Assembly (NCBI GenBank): GCA_001600495.1 | Contig: BCKE01000034.1 | Location: 286,186-350,185, forward strand | Direction of reading: 5' to 3' | Length of the DNA: 64,000 nt | Origin: Pilasporangium apinafurcum | Lineage: Eukaryota > Oomycota > Peronosporomycetes > Pythiales > Pythiaceae | Shown: piece after piece, positions 23,733 to 36,100 of the stretch | Numbering within the stretch: position 1 is the stretch's first letter | How the letters are laid out: each line of letters begins with the position of its first letter | Made by a program: the position numbers and the translations under genes | The notes under the pieces: generated by a model | The model's database searches: none | Told to the model about the DNA's origin: nothing | What the model saw: only the letters and a program-made list of their open reading frames with translations

Positions 23733-26700
23733 ATGGAGAAGGATGCTGATGAACTCCATCGTCACTGGCGCTTCCAGCGGGAGCTGCCGTGGCCAGCGGT
23801 GCGTGGGGAGAAGCTGCTTCGTCTGTTCACGAGTGATAGACGCGCGTGTCCCTACGACATGGAGCTCTGCGTGCCCACGGCAGGGCATCTCGCGATTGTG
23901 CTGGTGCGCAGAAAAGAAGGAGGTGGTGGTGGTGGGCGAAATGCACCGAGTGTAACACGTCAGATGTCGACACCTGTGGCACCTAGTGCGAGCCAACTAC
24001 TGGTACCACGTGTGGTCTATGTGGTAGATGCCATGCCGCCACGCAGAGCTGTTCAGAGTCCATTGAGAAACAAAGGCAACACGTCAAGTATCAGCAATAC
24101 CAGCACTACCAGCAGCAGTAGCAGTTGTATACTCCCATCTCCTACTACTTCATCTCACACGAATGGCATTAGCAGCTCAAGACAAATGCAGGAAAACAGA
24201 AGTTTTTCTATTAATCCATTGCAACAAGACGTGGATGAACTGGAGCTGATTGACGAGCTCTTCCAATCTATGGGGAAAACAGGAAAAGACGGCAGTCTGC
24301 TGGCGAAGGCACCGTTACTCTGCGCACGATTTGATTGCAAAATCATCGCGATTAAATTCACACGCAGCAATACCAAAAGTAAACGTAACAACAGTGTGAG
24401 TTCTTCTTCGTCTTCTGCTCCACTCCGGTGCATCATCGCACGAGAGGACGGCATGGCGTATCTGTGGGAATGGGGCGCCGATCTCCACCAATGGACGTTC
24501 CTCAACCGCTTCTGTTTCCTGGAGAATCCGAATCTCAAGTGGACGCGGCCTGTTGTCTCATTCACAGCGACGGAGATGCCATGGAAGGACGAGACAACTG
24601 AACTAGCGTGGTGGTCGACCGAATCAAAGCAGGAACCGAAGCTGTCGTTGCGTAAGATCCAGTTCCAGCAGGACAAGAACACATTTCGCACCGAAATCGT
24701 CGTCGGTAATGCCTTCTCGGTTAAGTGCAACCGCGTGATTGATCTCTACGGCTCGAAACTGGGACTCTGGATCCTCACGGCGACGCAGGGTGTGCATTTC
24801 CGAAGCGCCGCGTCACTGTCGACGCTCTCACGCAGCTGGCAGCGTGTGCTGCAGTCGGCGGAGTCTATTGAACCAACAAAAGATCTTCTATCAACTGTGC
24901 ATAACGTCACGGGGGAACTACTCCTGTTAGAGAAAGAACGTGGAGCCGTATGGATGGTGACACCCAAAGCTGAAGAAGGAACGGGAAGTGGATTGACATC
25001 CAAACGACTTATTGAATTGGCTATGTGGTCGGCGGATGAAGCTGAGAGTGTCGATGCAATCGCCGGCCATCGCCACGCACTCTTGGCCGTGACGTCCGAA
25101 CAGCTTTTGGTGTTCAGTTTGGTCACTGGCGAGCGTTTAGAGGTCCTAGCGCTGCCATCAACTGGCGCTTCGATCTCTCGATCAATAGATATCTGGACGA
25201 TGACTGGCGCAGCAAGTGCCGTAGGACTATGGAATTCAAAAGGCTTTTGGGTGGTTCAGGCACCTCACGCCAAGGAAATTGGCGCGCACCACAACGTCAT
25301 CCAGCAAAACCCGCGAGCAGCGCTAACTGTTGTGAAAGACTATGGCAGCAGTTTGAAGTTCGATGCCGCATTCTTCGCTTTGGAAACACTCGCGAAGACC
25401 GTCAATGCCGTGGAGATGCCTCCACGAGACGCGTGGGAACTGGTTATGCGATCGGTTTCAAGTCCGTCGCTGCTGCTCGCCACTTTTTCCGATCGTACGA
25501 CACCGGCGACGCTTCTAGGCGACCTTGCGCAACTGATTTCTGCTCTGCACCGCGCTGTGCACGCTATTCTGGCGACCGGCCGTCTTGGCGTGTCATCTTT
25601 GGATAAGAAGCAGTCGACAGAGCTGCGGCGACTCACACCGGCCAACATTGAAGCGCTGCATCACCTGTCAAACTGGGTGCTGCTGGCGAAGCGCAAACTC
25701 GCGCGGTTGCAGTCGAGCACGTATTTCAAAGGGCGACACCAGCTGCGATCGCGGGCGATGAGTGAGTTGACAACCGTAGGCGGTGGTGACACAGGCTCCG
25801 CTGCTGCTGCTTCGTCGTCATTCAGCCCATTAAAAGACATCGCTGATACGTCCAACTTCCGTCTCAGTCGAAAATTACGCCCCATGAGCAGTCTGCGATT
25901 TGCAGCAGCGGTGACTTCATTACACCATGGGAAACAGTGGCTACAATTGCTGGAAACGTTTCTACTCGGTGATGTCTCATTGAGAGAACAACATAAATCA
26001 GATGATGATACAATGGCAGCTGGTGGTACTGTAAACGATGATGACGAGGAGCGCTACTCACGATCTGTTCCAAATCACCTGCTCTTCCACGAAGAGCGAG
26101 CACTCGCAGATTACCGGACATCCAACTCGCTCTTTTCCAAGCACATGTACTTGGAGTCCATGAGTCGGCTGTACTTTCATCACGAGCCGTCGTTGTTGCT
26201 TCCGTTCGTGCGGTGTGTCGTGCAGTACTGCCCGCGGAGTTTCTCGCTGACGGGGCGACGCATCATCATGCGCAGCCACGCTGAGCGCGCGCTATCACTC
26301 TTTCCCCCAATCGAACTGTTTGTTCAAAAGATCAAAGACGAGCAAGCGAAACAGGTCTCGATGACTAATAACAAGAAATTAAAGGTGCAGCAGCAGAAGA
26401 AGAAGCACCAGGTGGAGATGAGTGTTGCATCTTCAAGTGAGTCACTGCTAGTGTATGTTGACTTGCTTTGCTATTGTGGATACTATCGAGAGGCGTGTCG
26501 AACGATGCTTCAATGCGATATGTACGATGAATGCAAAGACAAACTGCTGTTGAATCCGCCATGGACCAAGGCTATTGGAATGGAAGAAGATGAGGAAACA
26601 GGGGAAGAATATGATGAAGAATATTTGAGAATCCAGAAGCGACAGACAGATGCAGTCACTGGTGCTGTTTACATTGCTCTGCTGGAGTACTGCATTAAGT

Positions 26701-26912
26701 ATCGCGATGCAGATGAATTAGCAAGTCTCATTCGTCTGAAACCAACGCATGTCGATGCGCTAAATGTTGTACGAGCACTGCGCGTGCTCCTAGCGCGAAA
26801 GTCCGAAACGCATGGAGAACGTGCGGATGCGACCGTGACTGTGGGGAAGTTACGCCCAGTGCTGCTCTCCCTTCTTCAGCAGCGGCAAGGAACGTTCACC
26901 ACGGTCAAATAA
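23733..26912 (+). CDS. Large uncharacterised protein, single exon, about 1059 aa
   Basis: Family not recognised. One uninterrupted frame; the start MEKDADELHRHWRFQRELPW at 23733 is preferred over an upstream ATG at 23688 that adds a hydrophobic stub. Residues about 80-170 are low-complexity Ser/Thr/Gly-rich. About 190-560 alternate short beta-strands in a WD/propeller-like manner (IIAREDGMAYLWEWG; SVDAIAGHRHALLAVTSEQL; VVQAPH). The rest is mostly helical with Ser- and Asp-rich inserts, resembling the propeller-plus-alpha-solenoid layout of trafficking-complex subunits; that resemblance is an inference. It is preceded on the same strand by the PHP gene and ends tail-to-tail with the dynein gene, 219 bp apart. 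Confidence 0.75.
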   Translation: MEKDADELHRHWRFQRELPWPAVRGEKLLRLFTSDRRACPYDMELCVPTAGHLAIVLVRRKEGGGGGGRNAPSVTRQMSTPVAPSASQLLVPRVVYVVDAMPPRRAVQSPLRNKGNTSSISNTSTTSSSSSCILPSPTTSSHTNGISSSRQMQENRSFSINPLQQDVDELELIDELFQSMGKTGKDGSLLAKAPLLCARFDCKIIAIKFTRSNTKSKRNNSVSSSSSSAPLRCIIAREDGMAYLWEWGADLHQWTFLNRFCFLENPNLKWTRPVVSFTATEMPWKDETTELAWWSTESKQEPKLSLRKIQFQQDKNTFRTEIVVGNAFSVKCNRVIDLYGSKLGLWILTATQGVHFRSAASLSTLSRSWQRVLQSAESIEPTKDLLSTVHNVTGELLLLEKERGAVWMVTPKAEEGTGSGLTSKRLIELAMWSADEAESVDAIAGHRHALLAVTSEQLLVFSLVTGERLEVLALPSTGASISRSIDIWTMTGAASAVGLWNSKGFWVVQAPHAKEIGAHHNVIQQNPRAALTVVKDYGSSLKFDAAFFALETLAKTVNAVEMPPRDAWELVMRSVSSPSLLLATFSDRTTPATLLGDLAQLISALHRAVHAILATGRLGVSSLDKKQSTELRRLTPANIEALHHLSNWVLLAKRKLARLQSSTYFKGRHQLRSRAMSELTTVGGGDTGSAAAASSSFSPLKDIADTSNFRLSRKLRPMSSLRFAAAVTSLHHGKQWLQLLETFLLGDVSLREQHKSDDDTMAAGGTVNDDDEERYSRSVPNHLLFHEERALADYRTSNSLFSKHMYLESMSRLYFHHEPSLLLPFVRCVVQYCPRSFSLTGRRIIMRSHAERALSLFPPIELFVQKIKDEQAKQVSMTNNKKLKVQQQKKKHQVEMSVASSSESLLVYVDLLCYCGYYREACRTMLQCDMYDECKDKLLLNPPWTKAIGMEEDEETGEEYDEEYLRIQKRQTDAVTGAVYIALLEYCIKYRDADELASLIRLKPTHVDALNVVRALRVLLARKSETHGERADATVTVGKLRPVLLSLLQQRQGTFTTVK

Positions 26913-27131
26913 ATGGAGTTGTCGTCATTGACTGTCCATTACGACATAAGAGCAGGATGGTCAAACTGAGTAAAACACAGGTAGATATGAATGTTATTGA
27001 ATTTTTAACCAGCGAATCGGTCTATGACCATCTATCTAGGCTAAATGAAATACGCAAATCACAAAGACAGCAAGTGAAGTGTAAAAACCGCCACATCCAC
27101 TCATCATTGTAAACAGCGAAGGTGTAATTAT

Positions 27132-30100
27132 TTACGCCATGAGCTGCCACAGCACCAACGCCACACAGCGTTGAACCCATTGTGTGGATGGAAACTTGGC
27201 TTCTTCGACCTCAACCGCAACTGAGAACAACAACAGGTCGCGTTTGGTGCTGGAGTACACAGGCAGACGACGGTATCCCATCGACGTCTCGCTTTCGCGC
27301 GCCCAGCGAAGTTGTACCATCGACAAGCTGTTGCGGATAACATCCGAAGGAGCAAAGCCATCGGCAGACCATTCCGCCCCTTCAAGCTTAAGACCACTCA
27401 CTCCAAAACTTCCGTTTTCACCTGTCGATCGAATATCGGCGATTAATTGCAGTTCATCAAGCGAACAATTGAGCTCAGCAGCCACACTTTGCCGTGCGGC
27501 AGTGACAAACGCCTCTGGCGAAAACAGCCCACCAAGCCAAATCCCGTTCTCTACTTGCAAGAGCTCAGTGGGGGAAACCACAGCCAATGAGCTGAGCTGA
27601 CGAATACGGAGCGAGAAATCTGTAAGCCATTCACTTAAACTCAGATCAATAGATACGCGGTACAACTGCGACCATTGTGTTGGGATTTTTTCTCGGTAAA
27701 GTGTTCGCATCGCCTCGCGAATATCGTTGGTTGGCTTGACTTTGTACGCACACACGTCCTTAATCGTCGAAAGTAATCCTGTCACCTTTGACAGAAAATC
27801 GGATGCCAATTCAACTTCACGGAACATGCAACGATAAATGGGGTTGGAAAAGTGCACCGGATCACGAGATAATGAAGGAAGTGCATGTGGGAACATAGAA
27901 AGCCACACTTGAACACGACGATCAAGTTCTTGGACCCATTTCGGACGAGAGTCTTCAGCATCTAAATTGCTTGATGCTGTCCCAAGCACCATGCTTTCCT
28001 CTTCAGTGTTACCATCAGCGCTTTCGCTTCCGTAAAAGTCTTGCAATAAGTGGAGATTCCGCAACATCCGAGAGCTCTGCGTGATAAGGAGCATTGTCTC
28101 AGCCGACCTTGGAAGCCCCATCCAAGAGGGAGGATTCGTACTTGGCAATCGATGGATCCACTCTAAGAACTGTTGCTTAGTCTTCCCCTCAGCAATGAGC
28201 AACTGTTCCTCACCTACGTTCACCAACTCAAAGCTATTTTGATAACTTTCGGGTGTGAAAACATGTTCAAGTAACGTATCCATCAGGTCCTGATCAAACT
28301 CGTTATCCACACGACCTCCATAGACGGATTCCTTTAAGGTTGTGCGAATAGCGGTCCATGGAATGTTATCTGGAGCCACATGAGCACGGTTGAGACCCAC
28401 AGAATTCACCCATCGATCAATCACATCGCATGCTCCTCGGAAATCTGACTGACTGAACTCGTATGCCTTAGACCAACCGACTGGAACGTATCGCAATCGC
28501 TCATGCACGAGTGCATGGAACCATGACAACAATAAATACAAACGGGCTCGTTCGGCTGGAGTCTTGTTCATTCTTTCTGCTGACACTGTGTCAAACGTAC
28601 GTAGCATGCTGAGTTTCATGCCACTTGGTGGTTCGAACACAAATATGTCACACATCCGAAGCAGATTTACTGGTAAATTGGGATTAATTTCGCTAGTCAA
28701 GAACAGTCGGAAGTTGGGATGAGCGCTATCGCGCGCATTGTAGATTTTCTTTTCCACTATAACAAGCCAAGAAGGACACAGATGCACGTTTCGGAGCAAT
28801 AACCACGTCCCGTTCTTCAATGCTGTATTCAGACCCTTCTCTGCAGCATCAAATCCTTCAGCAGAGCCCATTGAAACCGACGTATATTTCTTGTGTAGAG
28901 TCATTGCAAGATCATCGATCTGTGCACTGGCGTCAAAGCCCGTCGTCGAGCACAACAAAACAGCGCGAGTCGACTGTGTATCACTCTCAATGTTCTTACT
29001 CAATTCAATTTCTCCTCTCCATGGGAACTCCGCACCAAAAACGAGATCGATGTACAATTCGGCTGCAAAAATGACTCTGTCGGGGCGAAGGAAGTGGACA
29101 AGAACAAGGTTTCGGAACGCTCTCCGTCGTGGATTAACATTTCCATCCAGGTAAGTGGAATCCCAGTCTACAGGAATATTTCTTTCTGCCGCTGGGTGTT
29201 TCACAAATGCATTCCACTCAGAAGCATGATCTCTAGCATGTTGCTCAATGTGTTTGAAAGAAGGCAACTGCAAAAGTTTCAACAACTGATCCATCTCTGT
29301 CTTGGAGAAGGATGACAACAATGATTCGAGTTCATCACGAAGCTCTCCAACATTCGGACGTAGGAATGTTGACGCATTACCGAGGAGTGTATCAATTTCT
29401 TCTTCTACTGGCCCATCAAACGTAGCTTCTTTTCCTGATCCTGGCTTTGTCGCAGCAATTTGCTCTTGCTGCAGCTCCAGGTATATCTGAGATAGCCTCA
29501 ACACAAACATGAGCTTGTCATTCTCCGCTAATCCACGACTCACTCGACTTGCGAGCTGGGTAAACAGACCCTTGGAGAGATTTTCAAGTCGAATGCCTTC
29601 TTGAGTTTCATCAACTTCACGGGGTTGCGATAACAATTTCGTTAAGAGCGAAAGGAAAAAACTCAGCGAATACTGATATAAAAAGTGGATGGAAGACAGG
29701 CTTTCCAACGTGAAGAAGAGTCGAGAACAAGCCTTTGCTAACGGACGATACCGACTCGTGGCAGATTCCACCATAGCCATAGTTGTGTGAGTCTCTTCAA
29801 CTTGCTTCGAAATGTGAGCGGCTTCCGCTTTCGTACCTTCCAACGCGTTGATAACACTATCATCATCCAAAATATTTCCTTGAACATTGTTAATTTGCTG
29901 CAATAGCGAATCCTCGAGCTCGCGCAATTTGGCTTGGTATTCTCCTTGTAGTTTTAGTAGATTATTTCGCTTTTCCTCTGCTTCTGGTTGCTCACTCTTT
30001 AGCAAAATGCTTAATCCTTGACTTTCTAGCGAGCTTGGAGTAACCGTGAAATTAACAAACGTCACACGACTGCAAATGTCTGGTGTAAAGCGGCACGACG

Positions 30101-33100
30101 GATCTCTCGTGATTAAGAACAAGCGAAAATCTGGTGAGTAGTCGATCTCTTCGCCAGCAAGTCGAATCAAAACACGGCCACCAGTCTTGTACAGCTCACG
30201 GTTTAGAACTGGATTCAAAATTGGATCAATATTCTCCACCTCATGCACCAGCAACGCTGTGCCGAAACGAATAGCACTTGCCAGCACTTTCATGAACGAA
30301 CTATCCAAGAAAGATGTCTGCGCAATCTTCGTGTTGGTCTTTAATGCGTAGTATTTCATAATGAAGTTGTTTGCTTGTCCAGAAGGGTCGATAATCAACG
30401 GAAAACGATGGAAACGCTGCAAAATGATCGCATTCTCATAGCACAACTCATCCGAAGGTAGATCACTCATTTGCCATTCCAATTGTTGATTGGGTCGAGA
30501 TAAATAATCCACGAAACTCAGCTGCGGCTTTGTACTAATGCCCATAGTCGTCAAAATGTCGCGCCAATCCTGAACCAGAATCTTCCTTTGTTGAAAGTCT
30601 AGGAAGCCAATATAGGTGAGGAACGCTGAGCACAAAAGCGTATCTCCTACAAGCGTCTTCATCTGCGTTTCAAAGTCATTGGAGCCTACTTCCCAGCGTT
30701 GGCTTTCTTGTAGGAGACTCTTCAACAATGCCACAGAACGTTCCACTTTCTTGTTGACTTGGGCCATATCATTTGTGATAAGCTGAGCTTCGTTAATTAG
30801 CGCGGCATATTCGTGCTTGTAGTTGTCTATGCGCACTTCCAAGGCATCGATTGTCGTTTTCGCTTCCTCGTACCTCTTTCGTAGCTCACTTGATTTTTCC
30901 ACAAGGGTCTGCACTTCCTCACGCAGAGGTTGAATTTTGTGAAGGATAGAGGTATAGTTGAGTTGAGAAATTACCCACTTATATAGGGGTCCGCATGCTT
31001 TGGATGCACGATTGATTTTTTCATAGTCAAACTCGTCCGTATTGTCCACATAATTAGTCTGAACGATATGGCGCTGTTTTGCGGTGAGTTTCTCAGAGTC
31101 AAAGTTCACCACCTGAGAAATAAAATCATCTCTTCGAATAAACTTGCGAAGATCAGCCCATTCCAGACTTGTTTCACCGAGCATGACTGCCACAGCTTCC
31201 ATAATCAGCTTGACCGCGACAGGGGGTCGGGCAAGAGCCCGGATTTCATCCAACTGGGATTTACGAATCGAATTGACAGAGGCTTGAGCGTCCAAGAGAG
31301 CTGGCTCGGCTTCTGCAAGATCGGCTTCCACAACCTGCTTTCGAGTACTAATTTCCAAGTCCTTACTCGCGAGATCGGTAGCAAGCTTTTCAGTGTCCTT
31401 CTTCTTCTCTTGGGCCTCATTTTGCTCCTGAATCATTTGCTGCAGCTTTTCATTAGCCTCTGCATCCTTCTTCTTTAGTTCGTTTTCTTTGACACTCAGT
31501 TGGCCCTGTAGTTCTGCAACTTGTTCATGAGTAGCCTGTAATTTCTGCACACCAACATTCAAGTGCAGTTGTTGGTCTTCTAGCTGGGCTCGCTTTTCCA
31601 AATAAAGTGAAACGAAGTGCCGAATAAACTCTAAATAATCACGAGGTGAGATGTGATTGTATTTCATGTGACGCTTCTGCAGACGCCGCATATGCAATAG
31701 GACTGCATGGTGAATTTGGACAATGCTGCCCACCAAAACATCACGAAAAGTACCCGTTGCAATGTGCGGGATGAGCGCTGCTAAAATTTCTTGAGCCTCA
31801 GCCGGAATCGTAAAATCACCCGATCCTGGGAGATCCAGAGTGTTTGTGAACTCGTACGCGACCTGGGCGAGCGCATGATCATTCCATGTACCAAACCAAT
31901 CCACCACACAACGATTGAAGAGAGCAGGAGATGTATTGGTACGATTGGAGAAGTCTCCTGAGGCTGGATTCATGGTAAATACAACATGAAGATTTCGCTG
32001 TACTTGCTTCGTGAAGTAGCGGAAAAGTTCATCTTCGGTGTTCTCTACTATAACACCATCACGTTGGACTGCTTCGCGGCAAGCATGCATTAATGACGAA
32101 TATTCATCATCTTCAAAAAGACCAGGGACTTCTCCAGACGCCAGCAAAGCATTCATACGCTCCAAAAATGCTGAATTAAGCACGTTTGATTCGTCAAAGA
32201 TGAAGCAGATCTTTTCGCCGTCACATCCACACCTCTTGAGAACAACACGAAGGTCGTCATCGAAGTTCGCTAGCGTGTAATTTGACGTCAGTTTGATTTG
32301 AAATACAGACATGCCATTCATCCAACTCACAAAACGAGAAAGCACAGTTTTACCAGAACCACTTTCCCCAACTAGCAGCAAATGCCCCAGTGGTTGTCGA
32401 AGAACACGGTCAATACGAAGAACATGGTCAATGACTGAATCAAACACAACCAATTGAACATTCAGTTCTTCTTCATAAAAGACGCGCAATCGTGCTTCAA
32501 TATGTTTGCGCAATTCCATCGTCGAGACTTCTGTGTAGTTTTTGGACAGCCACGTGCTGAAAAGAATAGGCTGCTGGCTGTTATATTCCACAGACTGCAA
32601 TGCAGTAGCAATCTGAGGGAAGTGCGTGCGCATAATTTCTTTCACAGTATCAAAACACCACTTCTGCTCATCGGGTGTTACAAGACGATCCATAAACAAA
32701 CGCAACGCCTCATGGAACACCAACTTCACCAAAGTCTCCAGTTCAATCTCATACTCGAGTGGCTCAATCGCTTCATACAAAGCTCGCATCCATCTTGAGA
32801 GCTCTCTTGGACTGTAGATATAATGCGGTTCCATTTCTGCAGTAAACTTTGTCTGGTTACTATGGTAGACATCAACCATAGCATCAGTTAAGGGTTGCAC
32901 ATACGCCTTCAAAGACGGTGTGAGCTTGAGTAACGCTCGATTGAAGGTTCCGTAAATTTGCTTTAATGACGGATAAGATGGGAAATCCACAAGAAGAACA
33001 GGAGCATGACGCAAAAGACGCAAGGATAACGGCACACGACCAGGATCTGTAGGCGGATTGCATGCACCCACAAACTGAATTCGTTGCAACCGCACCCACA

Positions 33101-36100
33101 CGTTCTTCCCACCTAACCAAAAACCGCCTTGTTCAATGAGCTGCCTCAAGAACGTGATAACCCGTTGTGTTCCATATCGATCAGCTTCTGGTAGATTGAT
33201 TTCATCGCAAAAAACGACAAGCCACTTTTCAGGAGCATTTGGAGCAAGTATCATTCCATTCGGTGTTCTTTTGTATTCACAATATTGGCCAAAAGTCTTC
33301 AAAATCAAATCTGGAGAAGTTCCGGATGAAAAGTTTAGACTCGCAAACTCAAATTCCGGTAATGAGCTCAGTGTCGATGTTAATGTCATCGTCTTGCCAC
33401 TACCCGGTGGGCCACAAAGGATAAGTGGTCGATGCTGAGACAGCCAGCTTCGTAAAACTTCAACATGACGAATAGTATCCACTGTCGTTACCACAACATC
33501 TGTTGACAGCACACGATGACTTTCAAGATCCAGTTGTGGAATTGAGCGACTCCATTGACGCCATTCACCATCATCAATATTAACTTCATATTCGAGTAAG
33601 TTGTTGTCTGGGGTCGACGTAGATGATACCGGAAAGCTCATACGGCTTTCGAGCGTTTGCACAACGAAATCACATAGCTTGATGCGATTAACCGAGTCCA
33701 TCGAGCCGCCAAAACCCCAACATATAGAAAACGCCAACCACTTCGGAGCAAATGACATTGTTTGCTCTACCGTCATAGGAAAGTCTGGGTGACTTTCATT
33801 GTATTCACTGATTTTTGAGAGACCTCGTGCAAGTAACGAAAACATCGACATCAACAAACGCAGGCTAGTGACTTCCATTATATGAGTCAAGCACATTGCG
33901 TATTCCAGGCAGAGTTCAATCACGGATGGCATTCCATCACCTCGAGAGATCGCCTCACGAACTAGTGCGACGTAAGTGTGAGCACTTTTCTTCATCGTTT
34001 CTGTTTCGTTTATCTGCAGAGAAAATGATGAAATAATGGAAATATCATCTCGGATCTTTTGCAGATAATGCTCCACAATATGCTCAGTCTGCAGTGTGTC
34101 ATGCGAAAACCAGACCATACCACATCGACTAACCGTCGCGAGAGTTGCATAGCGTAACGTCTCAGTCTCCATGACAATCCATACATTTGCCGGGATCTCA
34201 AGGCGCTCTCCAGATGGAAGTGTAAGTAATCGATTATCATCAAGCACAGAGTTGAGATTTTCTGCCCATTCTGGATCGACATCACCATCAAAAATGATCC
34301 AATGTCTTTTCTCACTTTCCCCTCTCACGCTGTTCAGGACCTGGCGGAGAAGATGTGTAAATACCCCATCAGTCCACTCTAGGGTTGTATTATCCAATAC
34401 CCCATACAAGTGCTCTTTGGATAGTGCTTTGGGATCAATTACGTGTGCTTCACCTTTCTTTCCGTCGAACATTTCCAATCCATCCAATAAAGTTCGCCAC
34501 GCGCTTGACTTTCCACTACCGGATGGCCCAACCAACATAACACCATGGCGAAGTTGCATCACTTGGTACAATTGAAGTGCTTTCTCGACCCATTGCTCGT
34601 GAGCAACCAGATTTCTTTCCTTGGCTAATTTTACGACGCTCTCTCGAAGTGCGTCTTCTTGAATGCGATGAGTTTGAGTACCTGGAAACACGCCCTTCAA
34701 CAACGTCTCGAACACTGGCACATCGTGAGCGACTAACTTGGGTAGAATTGTGTCGCTGATAGAGCCAATAAGAGCTTTCGTTTCCAATTCCTCGATACCT
34801 GTTGATGAAGATGAATCCTGCAAGACTGAAATTTTACGCTTGAGTTGACCAGCGCTTACTAAAACACTCTTTAGTGCACGAAGACCAAAATCGTAATGAG
34901 GCTGCTTAGATAGCTGATCTTCGCACAAATTAAACAACAGCACCACCTTTGCAGAAATTTGCTCTGCCGTGGTAATACCCTGTGAAAAGAGCATGACCTG
35001 AGCGATCAACTCACGATCTGGTGCGACCATGGCAATACTGCGGAAGAGTTGCTTCAGATTGTCAGGTAAGTTCGAACGTCCAGCGTACCCAGGATTCATC
35101 GTCACAAAAATGCCAACATCTGGATGCAACCTCACGCTTTTCCCAAGAAGCTCAATAGTGGTTGTACTTGTCGGTGCAATAGCTTCAGTTTGTTTGTGGT
35201 TCTTAAGTGATGAAACGCCACTTTGTATGGCCAAAATTTGCTGCGAAACAGCAGATAGAACGCGTTCTTCTAGACGATTAAACTCATCAAAGCAGCCCCA
35301 TGCACCAACTTGACACAGACCAACAAAAATCCGACCCATTGCTTGGAAGTCAAAATGCTCATCACAATTAAATACCAGTACGAAACGTCCCAGCTGCGAC
35401 CCTAGTGCCTTCACAGACTCCGTTTTACCTGTTCCAGCAGGGCCGAAAGGGTTTCCACCCATACCAAAATCCAAGGCTTGAGTCAGAGTAAGGTAGCAGC
35501 GCTCAGTCAGTGGGGTCTGCACTAACCGTTCACCAACACCAAGATATTCAAACCCATAAGAGAAGCTCGCATTGGAGACCTTGATAATCAACTTTTTAAG
35601 AGGATCTGTCTCAGCAGCATGGAAGTAGTGACGCATATGGTACAACCACCGGAAGTCATCTATGCTGCTGACTTTAGATTGACTGAGTCGCTTGGTAACA
35701 CTCTTTTGATGGACAAGCTCTGTTATCAATTGCTCATACTTTTTTCGGACCTCGTTCTTTACATCCGAAAGTACACGCTCACTCAGTATCCGCAAGCATC
35801 CGTCTAGTTGTTGAAGTACCAGTCCTAAGTCACCACCACCTGCTTTTAAAGCCGTTTCCACAGAGCGCGACCACTGTACTTGTGTAGCCAGGATGATCAC
35901 TTGAGCAGGAAATTCAGAAACCCAGTTCAAATACGACTCGATGTCGTTTTCTGATGGATATGAGCGAACTGCTTCGTTCAGAAGCTGAGAAAGCGTTTGA
36001 CGCATTTGATCTTCCACTTTTCCAAGCCAAATATTGATCCGTGTATCTTCAGATACCTTTACTGGTTGTTTAAAACGAACAACTTCACCCTCGCGAGATA

